Assembly (NCBI RefSeq): GCF_902167145.1
Contig: NC_050105.1
Span: forward strand, 123,645,898 to 123,709,897
Direction of reading: 5' to 3'
DNA from: Zea mays
Taxonomy: Eukaryota; Streptophyta; Magnoliopsida; Poales; Poaceae
Length of the DNA stretch: 64,000 nt
Shown: positions 20,361 through 32,413 of the stretch, one piece after another
How positions within the stretch are numbered: the first letter of the stretch is position 1
Layout: each line of letters starts with the position of its first letter
Made by a program: the position numbers and the translations under genes
The notes under the pieces: generated by a model
Told to the model about the DNA's origin: nothing
The model's database searches: none
Seen by the model: only the letters and a program-made list of their open reading frames with translations

Positions 20361-23300
20361 TGTAACACCCGGTTTTTAAGGAACAAAGCCGGGTGCATCT
20401 CATACATGCGCCAAAGAAGACAACATATATAATAACAGAGTGTATAGAGATAAATGTCATAAAACATCAGAGAATTTATTACATAGCGGAAGACTTATTA
20501 CAAAATAAAATAATGAATATAAAACGAACTAAGGATCGTCGGCGCAGATGTCAACTGAGAAACGCCACCTAGATCAGATCATACTCCTCGCCTTGTGGCT
20601 CCTCCTGAACCACCTGCTCTTCTCCTGTGGGGGGGTGTGAGACAGCAAGGGTAAGCTCACACATGATCATCGCTCAACAAGTTGTGGGGAATAATGTGAC
20701 ATGAACTCACCAAAGGTGGGAGCTCATGTGAAGTGTAAGGCTGATCAATGATAGGGGTTAAAGCTGAGCATTGCTTTTAAGTAGTTGGTCAAAATTTTAT
20801 TAGCAGTTACTAAGTGTAAGTAAATACCAAACCATAAGTAAAGTAATAGAACAAAATTAATAACAAACCCATGCAATGCAAATGACAAAATTGAATTTAA
20901 GTTCCATAATTTAAACATCAGAGAGTCCTGAGCTGCTCATGACCGTGAGCTCGGCTAGTATACCAGTTTTACACTCTGCAGAGGTTGTACCCTTTACCCA
21001 CAAGTCATGTTACCCATTTGCCAAGGGGTCATGAATCCCATACACCTCTACCTAGGAAGCGCGGCAGGGCAACACTACGAGGCCTTTACAAAGTTCCACT
21101 AGCTTCCGAAAACCCGCTACAGTTTATAGGAAGATCCAGTACAGGGTTCCTGGCTGACCGCCATCGCAGCAAAATCAACCAGGGACCTCCCCGCACTGAC
21201 CTCTCCCCTACTGCCCTTGCCCCTTTCGGGTAAGGCAGTCTTCCACTAGATTTCCTAATTAGTCAGCCAAGGGCGTCCCATTAAACTCTTGTGGTGGCAC
21301 GTGGTTCTCAAGTTAAGCTCTATGTTCCAATTAACATTAATGATCTCAACATGAACATAAATAGAATAACAAAAATAACTGGAACATAGAGGTAATAAAT
21401 GATTATCCCAAAACCATGTAAAGCAATAGCAAACTACCCAAGTGATTCAGGGGTGAACAAGGTAATGAGATAAACAATCTAGGGTAACCTATTGGGTCCC
21501 ATCAAAATTAACCTATGCATGGATAAGTGATATTAAAGAACATTATTGGGTAAAAAGTGGTCAAGGGCACAACTTGCCTTCAATGAGCTCCTGCTCAGCT
21601 ACTTCAACCTGCTGCTCACCAGGATCCTCGGTCACGGGCTCTTCTACTCGCCACAATACAAACAAGCACAGGGCATATAGAGAAATTAACATTACACCAA
21701 ACATATAAATAAAATGCACAGTAATAATCTACATATTAAAATAGAAACCTAGGAACAGGAATCATAATTTTCTGAGTTATAGATTTTAAGTTATGCATTT
21801 TCAAAGGTTTTATGTGCTTTAAATAGGATTAAGTGATAAATAAATTTCTTACTGTTTTCATGACATAACAGAGGCTCTAGGTGATAGAGAATAAAATTAC
21901 AAAATTTTAGGAACTGGAATGGACTAATTTGGAGTTCATATGCATTTTCTATGAATTATACAAATTCTAGGGTTTATTTTCATATTAAAATCAAATTTCC
22001 AATTCATTTAATCAATTTAACTCTGTACTGGACTGGGCCTCAATTCCTGGAAAGTCCAGGGGTCTACGGTGCAAGTTATTTCAAGACTCAGAACACTATT
22101 TGCAGTACTGCGGGTTGATTGTCTAATTTCATAAGGTCTCTTATGCAAAACTACAAGCCGAAGAGGTATCTTTTAATCTGAGCCGCCCGATCCACCCTGG
22201 ACGAGCCAGATTAGATCGGTCGTAGGATGAAGCAGTACGCGATGTGCACCCTCCGATCTGATTTTGACGACGCAGATTTTAAACACTACATAACCAGTAC
22301 TGCCCGCTCGATCTGGATTGGACGCTCCAGATCGACTCCCGCAAAGAGGTACGTCCCAATATAATCCTAACCCTTCAATCAAAATCGGACGGCACAGAAC
22401 GCCCCGCTCTCTTTCTCTGTTTCCCCCCCGGCGAACAGGCACGGCAGAGCACCTCGCCCGCGGTGGCGCCATGGCCGGAGAATCTGCTGCGCGCCGTCCC
22501 GGCCCCCAAACTTAAATCCGGTTGGTCCTACACAGTCGTGCCGAGGAAGCAAAGAGATGGGATTGGCTCATTCCGAGAATCCCAGGGCCTAAGCACTCGC
22601 CCCCCTTAGCCCAGGCGCGCCGCGACGAAACACCCACGGCGATATCCAATACGCCACCCCAGACGGACAATTTCTGGTATGGAGCGATACTACGCATGGC
22701 GGTGAATGCTAATTAGGGTTTTTGGGCGAGTAATTTACCTATGGTGAAGAGAATCGCGTCGACGACGGCGGCGCCCTCGCTCGACCCCACGGCGCACTTT
22801 TCTGAGTTCTCCCCGGCGGCGCGATGCAACAGTCCCCAACGGTGGGTAGGGAACCGAGCGCACTATGGCTAAATAGTCTTGGCCAGCTCCAATCCAGTTC
22901 CCGCAACTGAATCCGCGATCCGCGCGCGGATCGTTGAACTCGGCCGTACGCACGACGAAGCGAGGCCCCCGCACGTTAGACTGCCCGGTGGGGCCCTTTT
23001 GTCGGTGACAGATGCAAGCGCGAGAGAGAGAGTAGCGGGGGTGGCTGAGTTGGGCCGCGAGAGTGGCTTCTTCAGGTGGGCCGAAAGGAGGGTTCCGAGC
23101 CCAGCAGACTTCCTTTTTCCTTTCTTTTTTTTTCCTGATTTCTTTTCCCCTTTATCTTTAGAATTCACATTTGAATTTAAATTTGTTTTGAGATTCCTTG
23201 ATGATCAAAGTGTACCAAATTCAAATTTTTGAGTAAATAAATATATTCTTATTTATATATTTTATTTTACCTCATTTGTTTAATGTTATTTTCTCTTTTC

Positions 23301-23562
23301 TCAATTTTCTAGAATTCTCTTTTTAAATCTTAAATTCCCCTTTGGGTATTAATATATTTCTTTTCATATGATTTTTATACTGTCACAAGATGCACACAAA
23401 AAAAACCGAGCATGATGCATAATTTGGTAGTATATATTTTTATTAATTGTTTGTTTTTTTTAAAGTTGGTGTTCACATGTGATGACGAATAGGGATGACA
23501 CACATATATGCAAAAGAATATAATTCCTCCTTCTATACTCTTATTACAAAGTGGGTATTACA
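20361..23562 (-). repeat. Element D left (3') LTR
   Basis: 3202 bp. On the plus strand it starts TGTAACACCCGG and ends GTGGGTATTACA. It contains a GC-rich block (about 22170-23100) with small ORFs that recur in the other LTR and are not genes. Confidence 0.95.
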
Positions 23563-23580
23563 AATCCTACCCCCCTTAAA
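23563..23580 (-). promoter_or_regulatory. Element D polypurine tract
   Basis: Minus strand TTTAAGGGGGGTAGGATT abuts the 3' LTR, proving minus orientation. Confidence 0.82.
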
Positions 23581-23600
23581 AATAATCTCGTCCTCGAGAT

Positions 23601-26600
23601 TTAGGAAGAACGAGGGAAAAGGTGAGGAAAATCTATGCGAAGCTCTTCTTCTCTTTCCCAAGTTGCTTCATCTTCACCGTGGTGACTCCATTGGACTTTG
23701 CACATCTTTATCACCTTATTTCTTGTAACTCGAGTCAATGTATCCAAAATCTTGATAGGATACTCCGTGTAAGTCAAATCACCTTGAACACTGAGCTCTT
23801 CCATGGGTAACTGTTCCTCAGGCACACGGAGACATTTCTTAAGTTGGGACACGTGGAACACATTATGCACATCTGATAGACTAGCAGGTAACTCGAGTTG
23901 GTATGCCATCTCCCCAACTCTTCTAAAGATCAGGAATGGTCCAATATAGCGAGGGGACAATTTGCCCTTAACTTTAAATCTCCTCATTCCACGCAGTGGT
24001 GACACCTTGAGGTACACATAATCTCCCTCTTCAAATTCCAGTGGTCTCCTTCTATTATCAGCATAGCTCTTTTGCCTGGTTTGAGCCACTCTCAAATTCT
24101 CTCGAATTATACGGACTTGTTCTTCTGCTTCTTGAATCAATTCAGGCCCAAAGAACTGTCTTTCTCCAGTCTGATCCCAATACAAAGGAGTCCTGCACTT
24201 CCTCCCATATAAAGCTTCAAAAGGTGACATCTTCAGGCTGGCCTGGTAACTATTATTATACGAGAACTCAGCATAAGGCAGACTCTTATCCCAACTTCCT
24301 CCATGCTGAAGGGCACATGCTCTCAACATATCTTCCAAAACTTGATTTGTCCTTTCAGTCTGTCCATCAGTCTGAGGGTGATAAGCCGTACTAAAATTCA
24401 ACTTCGTACTCATGTTCTCATGAAAGCTTCTCCAAAATCTTGAGGTAAACTGCGAACCTCGATCAGACACGATCTTCTTTGGTACTCCATGTAAACACAC
24501 AATCCGAGCCATATATAACTCTGCTAGCTGAGAACCTTTATAAGTAGTCTTCACAGGAATAAAGTGAGCCACTTTAGTCAATCTATCCACAATCACCCAT
24601 ATAGCATCATATCCTTTTTGGGTGCGAGGCAATCCAGTAATGAAATCCATACCAATCTCTTCCCATTTCCACTCGGGTATCTTCAGTGGGTGCAATAGTC
24701 CAGCTTGCCTCTGGTGTTCAGCCTTAACTCTTTGGCATACATCGCACATAACCACATGTGCAGCCACATCTCTCTTCAGTCCATACCACCAATACTTCCG
24801 CTTCAAATCCTGATACATCTTGGTACTACCAGGATGAATGGAATAATCCGAGTCATGGGCTTTCTTCAGTATAGTCTCACGAAGGCTTTCAATCTCAGGA
24901 ACACATATCCGATCCTTGAACCATACTGTGCCTTGTTCATCTTTCATGAATTCCAGACCTCGACCTCCAGTAATTAGATCCTTAATCTCTTATATCTTAG
25001 CATCACCAATTTGTCCTTTGCGGATTTCTTGCTCCAAAGTAGGTTCCACATCAATAGTAACTCTTTCAGTATGAGCAACTATCCCCAGGTTAAGTCTCCT
25101 GAAGTCCTCAACAATCTCATCAGGTAGCTGGGCAACAATAGCTGAATGAACATGCTCCTTGCGACTCAAGGCATCTGCAACCAAATTTGCCTTGCCCGGG
25201 TGATAGTGAATCTCTAAATCATAATCCTTAATAAGCTCCAACCAACGGCGTTGCCTAAGGTTAAGATCCTTCTGAGTGAATATATACTTCAAACTCTTAT
25301 GATCCGTGTATACTTGACACTTGGTCCCCATGATATAATGTCTCCAAATCTTAAGCGCATGCACAACGACTGCCAATTCCAAGTCATGAGTGGGGTAGTT
25401 CAATTCATGTTTCCATAACTGACGAGAAGCATAAGCAATCACATGCCCTTCCTGCATGAGCACACATCCTAAGCCTTGGCCACATGCATCGCAATAGATA
25501 TCAAATCCTTTCTGTAGGTCTGGCATAACCAATACTGGTGGCGACATCAACCTCTTCTTCAATAGATCAAAGCTGTCTTGACACTTCTCGTCCCACTTAA
25601 ATTCTTTTCCTTTCTCCAAAAGCGAAGTCATAGGTTTGGCAATCTTAGAAAATCCTTCAATAAATCTCCGATAGTAGCCTGCTAGTCCCAAGAAACTCCG
25701 AATCTCAGTAACTGTAGTGGGTGCTCTCCACTCCATTATCTCCTTAACCTTAGCAGGATCCACTGAAATTCCTCCATTAGAAATAATATGACCAAGAAAT
25801 GGCACCTCGCCAATCCAAAACTCGCACTTGCTGAACTTGGCGTAGAGTTGATTATCTCGTAGCTTCTGTAGCACCAACCTTAGATGTTCCTCATGATCAC
25901 TTTCATCCTTAGAATAGATAAGAATATCGTCGATGAATACCACGACAAATCTGTCCAAATACTCCATAAACACCTTATTCATCAAATTCATGAAGTAAGC
26001 TGGTGCATTGGTTAGTCCAAATGACATAACAGTAAACTCATATAATCCATATCGAGTTGAGAAAGCCGTCTTGGGAATATCCGATGGTCTAATCCTCATC
26101 TGATGGTAACCCGATCGGAGATCAATCTTCGAGAATACCCTAGCTCCTCTCATCTGATCAAATAAATCCTCAATACGGGGCAACGAGTACTTGTTCTTCA
26201 CCGTAACATCATTAAGAGATCTATAATCCACACATATCCGCTGCGATCCATCCTTCTTCTGTACAAACAGAACCGGTGCTCCCCAAGGTGAGGAACTCGG
26301 ACGAATGTACCCAACTTCTTGTAATTCAGTTAACTGCTTCTTCAGTTCCTTCAACTCCTCTACGGACATCCTATACGGCCGTTTAGAAATAGGGGCGGTT
26401 CCAGGTAAGAGATCAATAACAAACTCAACTTCCCTGTCAGGTGGCATCCCTAGCAACTCCTCTGGAAAGACATCCGGAAAATCTCTAACCACCCGGATGT
26501 TGACACCAACAAACTTCTCATCTACTAAGAATGCCGCTAGTCTGGTGGCGGTAGTTACTGCAACTTCAACTTCAAAACTTTGTCCTTTGGAACTGGTGAG

Positions 26601-26636
26601 TTCTACGGTTCCTTAGCGCAATGTATAAACTGTCTT
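23601..26636 (-). pseudogene. Element D pol: protease end, RT, RNase H, integrase with chromodomain-like end
   Basis: One minus-strand frame runs from about 26636 to the stop at 23601. Order: protease C-terminus just upstream (ILGMSWL near 26650), RT ([34 protein letters not shown]), RNase H ([15 protein letters not shown]), integrase zinc region (CDVCQRVKAEH), core (MDFITGLP, VSDRGSQFTS, TDGQTERTNQ) and a C-terminus ending KVQWSHHGEDEATWEREEE. Stops seen: TAA at 26614-26612 and TAA at 24992-24990, the second between RNase H and integrase where a CAA (Gln) is likely ancestral. Otherwise intact, fitting its youth. Confidence 0.9.
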
Positions 26637-27195
26637 TGCCTTTCTTAACCATGACATACCAAGGATCACGTCTATAGTGCTCTCTTCTAACACTATAGGG
26701 GTAGTCCATCTGGGTTGGAAATATAGGGTAAGAAAGGAAGAATTGTAGACAAGGCAGGTGATTACGAAGAATGTTACTGCGGGGGATTTATTAGCTAAGT
26801 AGATTAGTGTGTCACCTACTAAAGCTAATTCATTACCTTATGGTGGTACATGCTAAGATGCCCGTCTATACTATTTCAATCAATCAAAGAAGCAAATCAG
26901 ACATTGATCATCAGAACAATCAACCAACATTTTTAATAGAGAAAATAATTTTAATTTCGTCTTAGGTTCCCTATCTCTGAAAAATGTCATAGGGGTAGGG
27001 ATTCCAATGTGTGAAATCCATCTTGTCTCAGAGTAGAAAAGGTAAGAATGATTAGAGTAGAACAATAGAAGGTGAAATAGGATCAAGGTAAGTGTAGAAA
27101 GAATCAGAGTAAGGTAAGTGTAGAATCAATCAGAATGAGATAAGTAGGTAAGAGTTGTCCATTTCTATCTAGGTTTCGTCCTACAGTCAACATTT
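26637..27195 (-). other. Element D leader with gag deleted
   Basis: Relatives have about 1.5 kb of gag and the protease active site between PBS and RT. Here only about 560 bases remain. The first (26637-26715) still encode the end of the protease; the rest is AT-rich with no gag motif and no zinc knuckle. A deletion or template switch during an earlier reverse transcription is likely. Confidence 0.75.
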
Positions 27196-27207
27196 CCTCT
27201 GATACCA
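27196..27207 (-). promoter_or_regulatory. Element D primer binding site
   Basis: Minus strand TGGTATCAGAGG, complementary to the 3' end of initiator methionine tRNA, four bases inside the 5' LTR. Confidence 0.88.
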
Positions 27208-27211
27208 CTTC

Positions 27212-30200
27212 TGTAACACCCGATTTTTAAGGAACAAAGCCGGGTGCATCTCATACATGCGCCAAAGAAGACAACATATATAATAACAGAGTGTATAGAG
27301 ATAAATGTCATAAAACATCAGAGAATTTATTACATAGCGGAAGACTTATTACAAAATAAAATAATGAATATAAAACGAACTAAGGATCGTCGGCGCAGAT
27401 GTCAACTGAGAAACGCCACCTAGATCAGATCATACTCCTCGCCTTGTGGCTCCTCCTGAACCACCTACTCTTCTCCTGTGGGGGGGTGTGAGACAGCAAG
27501 GGTAAGCTCACACATGATCATCGCTCAACAAGTTGTGGGGAATAATGTGACATGAACTCACCAAAGGTGGGAGCTCATGTGAAGTGTAAGGCTGATCAAT
27601 GATAGGGGTTAAAGCTGAGCATTGCTTTTAAGTAGTTGGTCAAAATTTTATTAGCAGTTACTAAGTGTAAGTAAATACCAAACCATAAGTAAAGTAATAG
27701 AACAAAATTAATAACAAACCCATGCAATGCAAATGACAAAATTGAATTTAAGTTCCATAATTTAAACATCAGAGAGTCCTGAGCTGCTCATGACCGTGAG
27801 CTCGACTAGTATACCAGTTTTACACTCTGCAGAGGTTGTACCCTTTACCCACAAGTCATGTTACCCATTTGCCAAGGGGTCATGAATCCCATACACCTCT
27901 ACCTAGGAAGCGCGGCAGGGCAACACTACGAGGCCTTTACAAAGTTCCACTAGCTTCCGAAAACCCGCTACAGTTTATAGGAAGATCCAGTACAGGGTTC
28001 CTGGCTGACCGCCATCGCAGCAAAATCAACCAGGGACCTCCCCGCACTGACCTCTCCCCTACTGCCCTTGCCCCTTTCGGGTAAGGTAGTCTTCCACTAG
28101 ATTTCCTAATTAGTCAGCCAAGGGCGTCCCATTAAACCCTTGTGGTGGCACGTGGTTCTCAAGTTAAGCTCTATGTTCCAATTAACATTAATGATCTCAA
28201 CATGAACATAAATAGAATAACAAAAATAACTGGAACATAGAGGTAATAAATGATTATCCCAAAACCATGTAAAGCAATAGCAAACTACCCAAGTGATTCA
28301 GGGGTGAACAAGGTAATGAGATAAACAATCTAGGGTAACCTATTGGGTCCCATCAAAATTAACCTATGCATGGATAAGTGATATTAAAGAACATTATTGG
28401 GTAAAAAGTGGTCAAGGGCACAACTTGCCTTCAATGAGCTCCTGCTCAGCTACTTCAACCTGCTGCTCACCAGGATCCTCGGTCACGGGCTCTTCTACTC
28501 GCCACAATACAAACAAGCACAGGGCATATAGAGAAATTAACATTACACCAAACATATAAATAAAATGCACAGTAATAATCTACATATTAAAATAGAAACC
28601 TAGGAACAGGAATCATAATTTTCTGAGTTATAGATTTTAAGTTATGCATTTTCAAAGGTTTTATGTGCTTTAAATAGGATTAAGTGATAAATAAATTTCT
28701 TACTGTTTTCATGACATAACAGAGGCTCTAGGTGATAGAGAATAAAATTACAAAATTTTAGGAACTGGAATGGACTAATTTGGAGTTCATATGCATTTTC
28801 TATGAATTATACAAATTCTAGGGTTTATTTTCATATTAAAATCAAATTTCCAATTCATTTAATCAATTTAACTCTGTACTGGACTGGGCCTCAATTACTG
28901 GAAAGTCCAGGGGTCTACGGTGCAAGTTATTTCAAGACTCAGAACACTATTTGCAGTACCGCGGGTTGATTGTCTAATTTCATAAGGTCTCTTATGCAAA
29001 ACTACAAGCCGAAGAGGTATCTTTTAATCTGAGCCGCCCGATCCACCCTGGACGCGCCAGATTAGATCGGCCGTAGGATGAAGCAGTACGCGATGTGCAC
29101 CCTCCGATCTGATTTTGACGACGCAGATTTTAAACACTACATAACCAGTACTGCCCGCTCGATCTGGATTGGACGCTCCAGATCGACTCCCGCAAAGAGG
29201 TACGTCCCAATATAATCCTAACCCTTCAATCAAAATCGGACGGCACAGAACGCCCCGCTCTCTTTCTCTGTTTCCCCCCCCCGGCGAACAGGCACGGCAG
29301 AGCACCTCGCCCGCGGTGGCGCCATGGCCGGAGAATCTGCTGCGCGCCGTCCCGGCCCCCAAACTTAAATCCGGTTGGTCCTACACAGTCGTGCCGAGGA
29401 AGCAAAGAGATGGGATTGGCTCATTCCGAGAATCCCAGGGCCTAAGCACTCGCCCCCCTTAGCCCAGGCGCGCCGCGACGAAACACCCACGGCGATATCC
29501 AATACGCCACCCCAGACGGACAATTTCTGGTATGGAGCGATACTACGCATGGCGGTGAATGCTAATTAGGGTTTTTGGGCGAGTAATTTACCTATGGTGA
29601 AGAGAATCGCGTCGACGACGGCGGCGCCCTCGCTCGACCCCACGGCGCACTTTTCTGAGTTCTCCCCGGCGGCGCGATGCAACAGTCCCCAACGGTGGGT
29701 AGGGAACCGAGCGCACTATGGCTAAATAGTCTTGGCCAGCTCCAATCCAGTTCCCGCAACTGAATCCGCGATCCGCGCGCGGATCGTTGAACTCGGCCGT
29801 ACGCACGACGAAGCGAGGCCCCCGCACGTTAGACTGCCCGGTGGGGCCCTTTTGTCGGTGACAGATGCAAGCGCGAGAGAGAGAGTAGCGGGGGTGGCTG
29901 AGTTGGGCCGCGAGAGTGGCTTCTTCAGGTGGGCCGAAAGGAGGGTTCCGAGCCCAGCAGACTTCCTTTTTCCTTTCTTTTTTTTTTCCTGATTTCTTTT
30001 CCCCTTTATCTTTAGAATTCACATTTGAATTTAAATTTGTTTTGAGATTCCTTGATGATCAAAGTGTACCAAATTCAAATTTTTGAGTAAATAAATATAT
30101 TCTTATTTATATATTTTATTTTACCTCATTTGTTTAATGTTATTTTCTCTTTTCTCAATTTTCTAGAATTCTCTTTTTAAATCTTAAATTCCCCTTTGGG

Positions 30201-30416
30201 TATTAATATATTTCTTTTCATATGATTTTTATACTGTCACAAGATGCACACAAAAAAAACCGAGCATGATGCATAATTTGGTAGTATATATTTTTATTAA
30301 TTGTTTGTTTTTTTTAAAGTTGGTGTTCACATGTGATGACGAATAGGGATGACACACATATATGCAAAAGAATATAATTCCTCCTTCTATACTCTTATTA
30401 CAAAGTGGGTATTACA
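27212..30416 (-). repeat. Element D right (5') LTR
   Basis: 3205 bp, TGTAACACCCG to GGTATTACA on the plus strand. By eye it differs from the left LTR at about nine bases and in the length of a C run (near 29273) and a T run (near 29980). Confidence 0.95.
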
Positions 30417-30946
30417 AAAGCATTGAGAGTACCACGACCAATGATTGCATTGTAAGGGTATTCCATGTCAACAATATCAAACACAACTTGTTCAGTCCTT
30501 GTGTTGTTGATAAATCTGAAGGTTACTGGCATTGTGATCTTGCCAAGTGCTACAATCTGCCTTCCTCCGAAGCCACAAAGGGGATGTGTGGCATCATGGA
30601 TCTTGTCTTCGGGCTCTTGCATCTGTTTGAAGGCCTTAGCAAATATAATATCCGCTGCACTGCCTGTATCAACCAAAACATTGTGGACCAGAAATCCTTT
30701 GATCACACAACAGATAACCATAGCATCATTATGTGGGTAATCCTTGAGCTGAAGATCCTCTTAAGAGAAGGTAATCGGGATGTGAGACCATCTTGACTTG
30801 ATGAAGGGTCCTTGTACCCCTACATGTTGTACTCTTCTCTGTGCCTCCTTCTTTTGTTTCTTGTTAGCTGGCTCTGAGCATGAACCGCCTGTTATCGGGA
30901 GCACAAGCTTCGGGGCTGAAGCAACTCCAGCGTTGAACGAAGCCAT
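30417..30946 (-). pseudogene. Element B protease, starting next to the primer site, no gag
   Basis: Minus strand from an ATG at 30946, only 27 bases past the PBS. The first 60 or so codons (MASFNAGVASAPK, then a Lys/Gln-rich part) look like a remnant of the gag-pro junction; a TAA at 30763-30761 follows (likely from CAA); then comes a retropepsin-like protease with VDTGSAAD at about 30675-30652 and a second strand IIGRGTLNAF just before element D. The frame continues at 20360 into RT. So B expresses, or once expressed, pro-pol with no capsid gene in front of it. Gag was lost by deletion between PBS and protease. Confidence 0.85.
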
Positions 30947-30972
30947 CAGCTCAGCAAGTGGATGTGAGTTCA

Positions 30973-30988
30973 CCGGAGGTGGGCGCCA
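30973..30988 (-). promoter_or_regulatory. Element B primer binding site
   Basis: Minus strand TGGCGCCCACCTCCGG, one base inside the 5' LTR. The first 11 bases equal the PBS of element A. Confidence 0.85.
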
Positions 30989-30989
30989 A

Positions 30990-31130
30990 TGTTGGGGACT
31001 TGTTCTTAACTGCTATGAATTAAGAACAAGGCAACATAGAAATTGTTAAATGTTATAGTCCTTCGTCCTCCGAAGCATTATTTCCTTTGGGATATAATGG
31101 ATTTCGGACGAAGGTTATGAAGGACATACC
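30990..31130 (-). repeat. Element B right (5') LTR, first part
   Basis: TGTTGGGGACTTGTTC to GGACATACC, matching 4740-4880 with one substitution. It is cut by Copia element E at 31131 and continues at 54027. Confidence 0.92.
31126..31130. repeat. Target site duplication of element E (left)
   Basis: ATACC here and at 54022-54026; the uninterrupted B left LTR has a single ATACC at the same place (4876-4880), confirming the insertion. Confidence 0.95.
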
Positions 31131-32400
31131 TGTTAGAAATATGCCCTAGAGATAATCATAGAGATGAGCATATTTCTTTGTATCCATGATATATATATTG
31201 CTTAATTGAATATCCATGGAAGGCACCTTGTATTGATTAGCAATTATGTGAATTGTTTGTGAGATTCTTTACTTATATGGTTATTCTAAATGATGTCCCT
31301 AGTCAGAGTCGATGACTAGCACATGTATTAGTTGATGACTACATTTCACAAGTCATGAACATGGAGATGTTAAACTAATAATGTGGGCGCATGTATGACA
31401 TGAGGCTGGACCAACCCAACGTGAGATATTGTAATATAGTTCTCTTTTTGCAACATGAATACTGTATCCTTAGACCTGAGATTGTCGCATGTTCTCAAGA
31501 TGTGAATTGACTTACTTAGGGACTATCAAACGCTATTCCGTAACTGGGTAGTTATAAAGGTAGTTTTGGGTTTGTCAGGAAGCATGCTGTGAGGCATGGT
31601 CAGTCAAGATGGAATTTGTCCCTCTCTTTGTGAGAGAGATATCTCTGGGCCCCTCGAGTGAATGGATCAAGAAATGCATGGCCGTGCTAGGGTTAAGAGT
31701 TAACCATTGAAAGGATTCCAATTCACAGTATCGAGAAAGAGAGGTCAGCTTAGAGCCAGACCAAATATCGTGAGACAAAGGGAACAACATGTATGTAATG
31801 TTGCAATGGTTCGTCTGATATGATCTTTACGTGCGCATAGGAGTTGACATGTCTTGCTAGAGGCCGCTGTCAATTATTGGGCCAAGTAAGAGTACTCGGG
31901 CTATGTCTATTTGTACGTGAACCTATAGGGTCACACACTTAAGGGGAAGGAAGCCTAACTTGGATTAGATCCGAAATTAGACTGGGCTTTAGGGTTACTG
32001 ATGGGCCTCGGTGTCAGAAGCCCACCATAACGCTTATATAATGAGGGGCGGGGGCGCGGTTAGGCTTAACCTAATTCGCCACCAGCAAACGAATAGCCGC
32101 TCGCCTCTCGCCCTCGCCAAGCCGCCGTCGCGAACCTAGCAGTTCGGTACGCGGCGCTTCCTCCCTGTACGTGTGGATACCTCAGAGGTGCTGCATCTGG
32201 AGCACTAGGACGAACCGTGCGAGGACGTGAAGGACGCCGACGACTGCACGGCACTGCTCGATGCGTTCGTCTACATCGAGACGTCTTCCGCTGCTCTGCG
32301 CGTCTAGTGGTAATTCCATGACCTATAACCGTAGTAGTTCTTGGTTTTATGGGGTTGAAAATTTTGTTTTGCGCTAGCGTAGCCTCCCCATAATCCTACA
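31131..32400 (+). repeat. Element E 5' LTR
   Basis: 1270 bp, TGTTAGAAAT to ATCCTACA. The TATA box TATATAAT at 32035-32042 is followed by a GC-rich transcribed part. Confidence 0.95.
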
Positions 32401-32401
32401 G

Positions 32402-32413
32402 TTGTATCAGAGG
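32402..32413 (+). promoter_or_regulatory. Element E primer binding site, one mismatch
   Basis: TTGTATCAGAGG begins two bases after the LTR; the usual initiator-methionine site is TGGTATCAGAGC, so the second base has changed from G to T. Confidence 0.78.

Larger units (their letters stand above)
20361..30416 (-). mobile_element. Element D: chromovirus-type Gypsy lacking gag, very young
   Basis: A complete 10,056-bp insertion: LTRs 20361-23562 and 27212-30416, perfect AAAGC TSD, PBS TGGTATCAGAGG on the minus strand (27207-27196) and PPT (23580-23563). Only the end of protease plus RT, RNase H and integrase remain; gag and the protease active site are missing. The integrase C-terminus has the EATWE chromodomain-like end seen in Tekay-type chromoviruses. 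By eye the LTRs differ at about nine bases in 3.2 kb plus two homopolymer-length changes, the youngest in the window. Confidence 0.92.

Noticed and set aside
22173..23232. GC-rich small ORFs that look gene-like
   Set aside because: They lie in the LTR of element D and recur in the other LTR (29024-30022); they are LTR sequence.
31575..32254. Small minus-strand ORFs in the element E LTR
   Set aside because: They recur in the other LTR (53196-53940) and have no recognisable domain.
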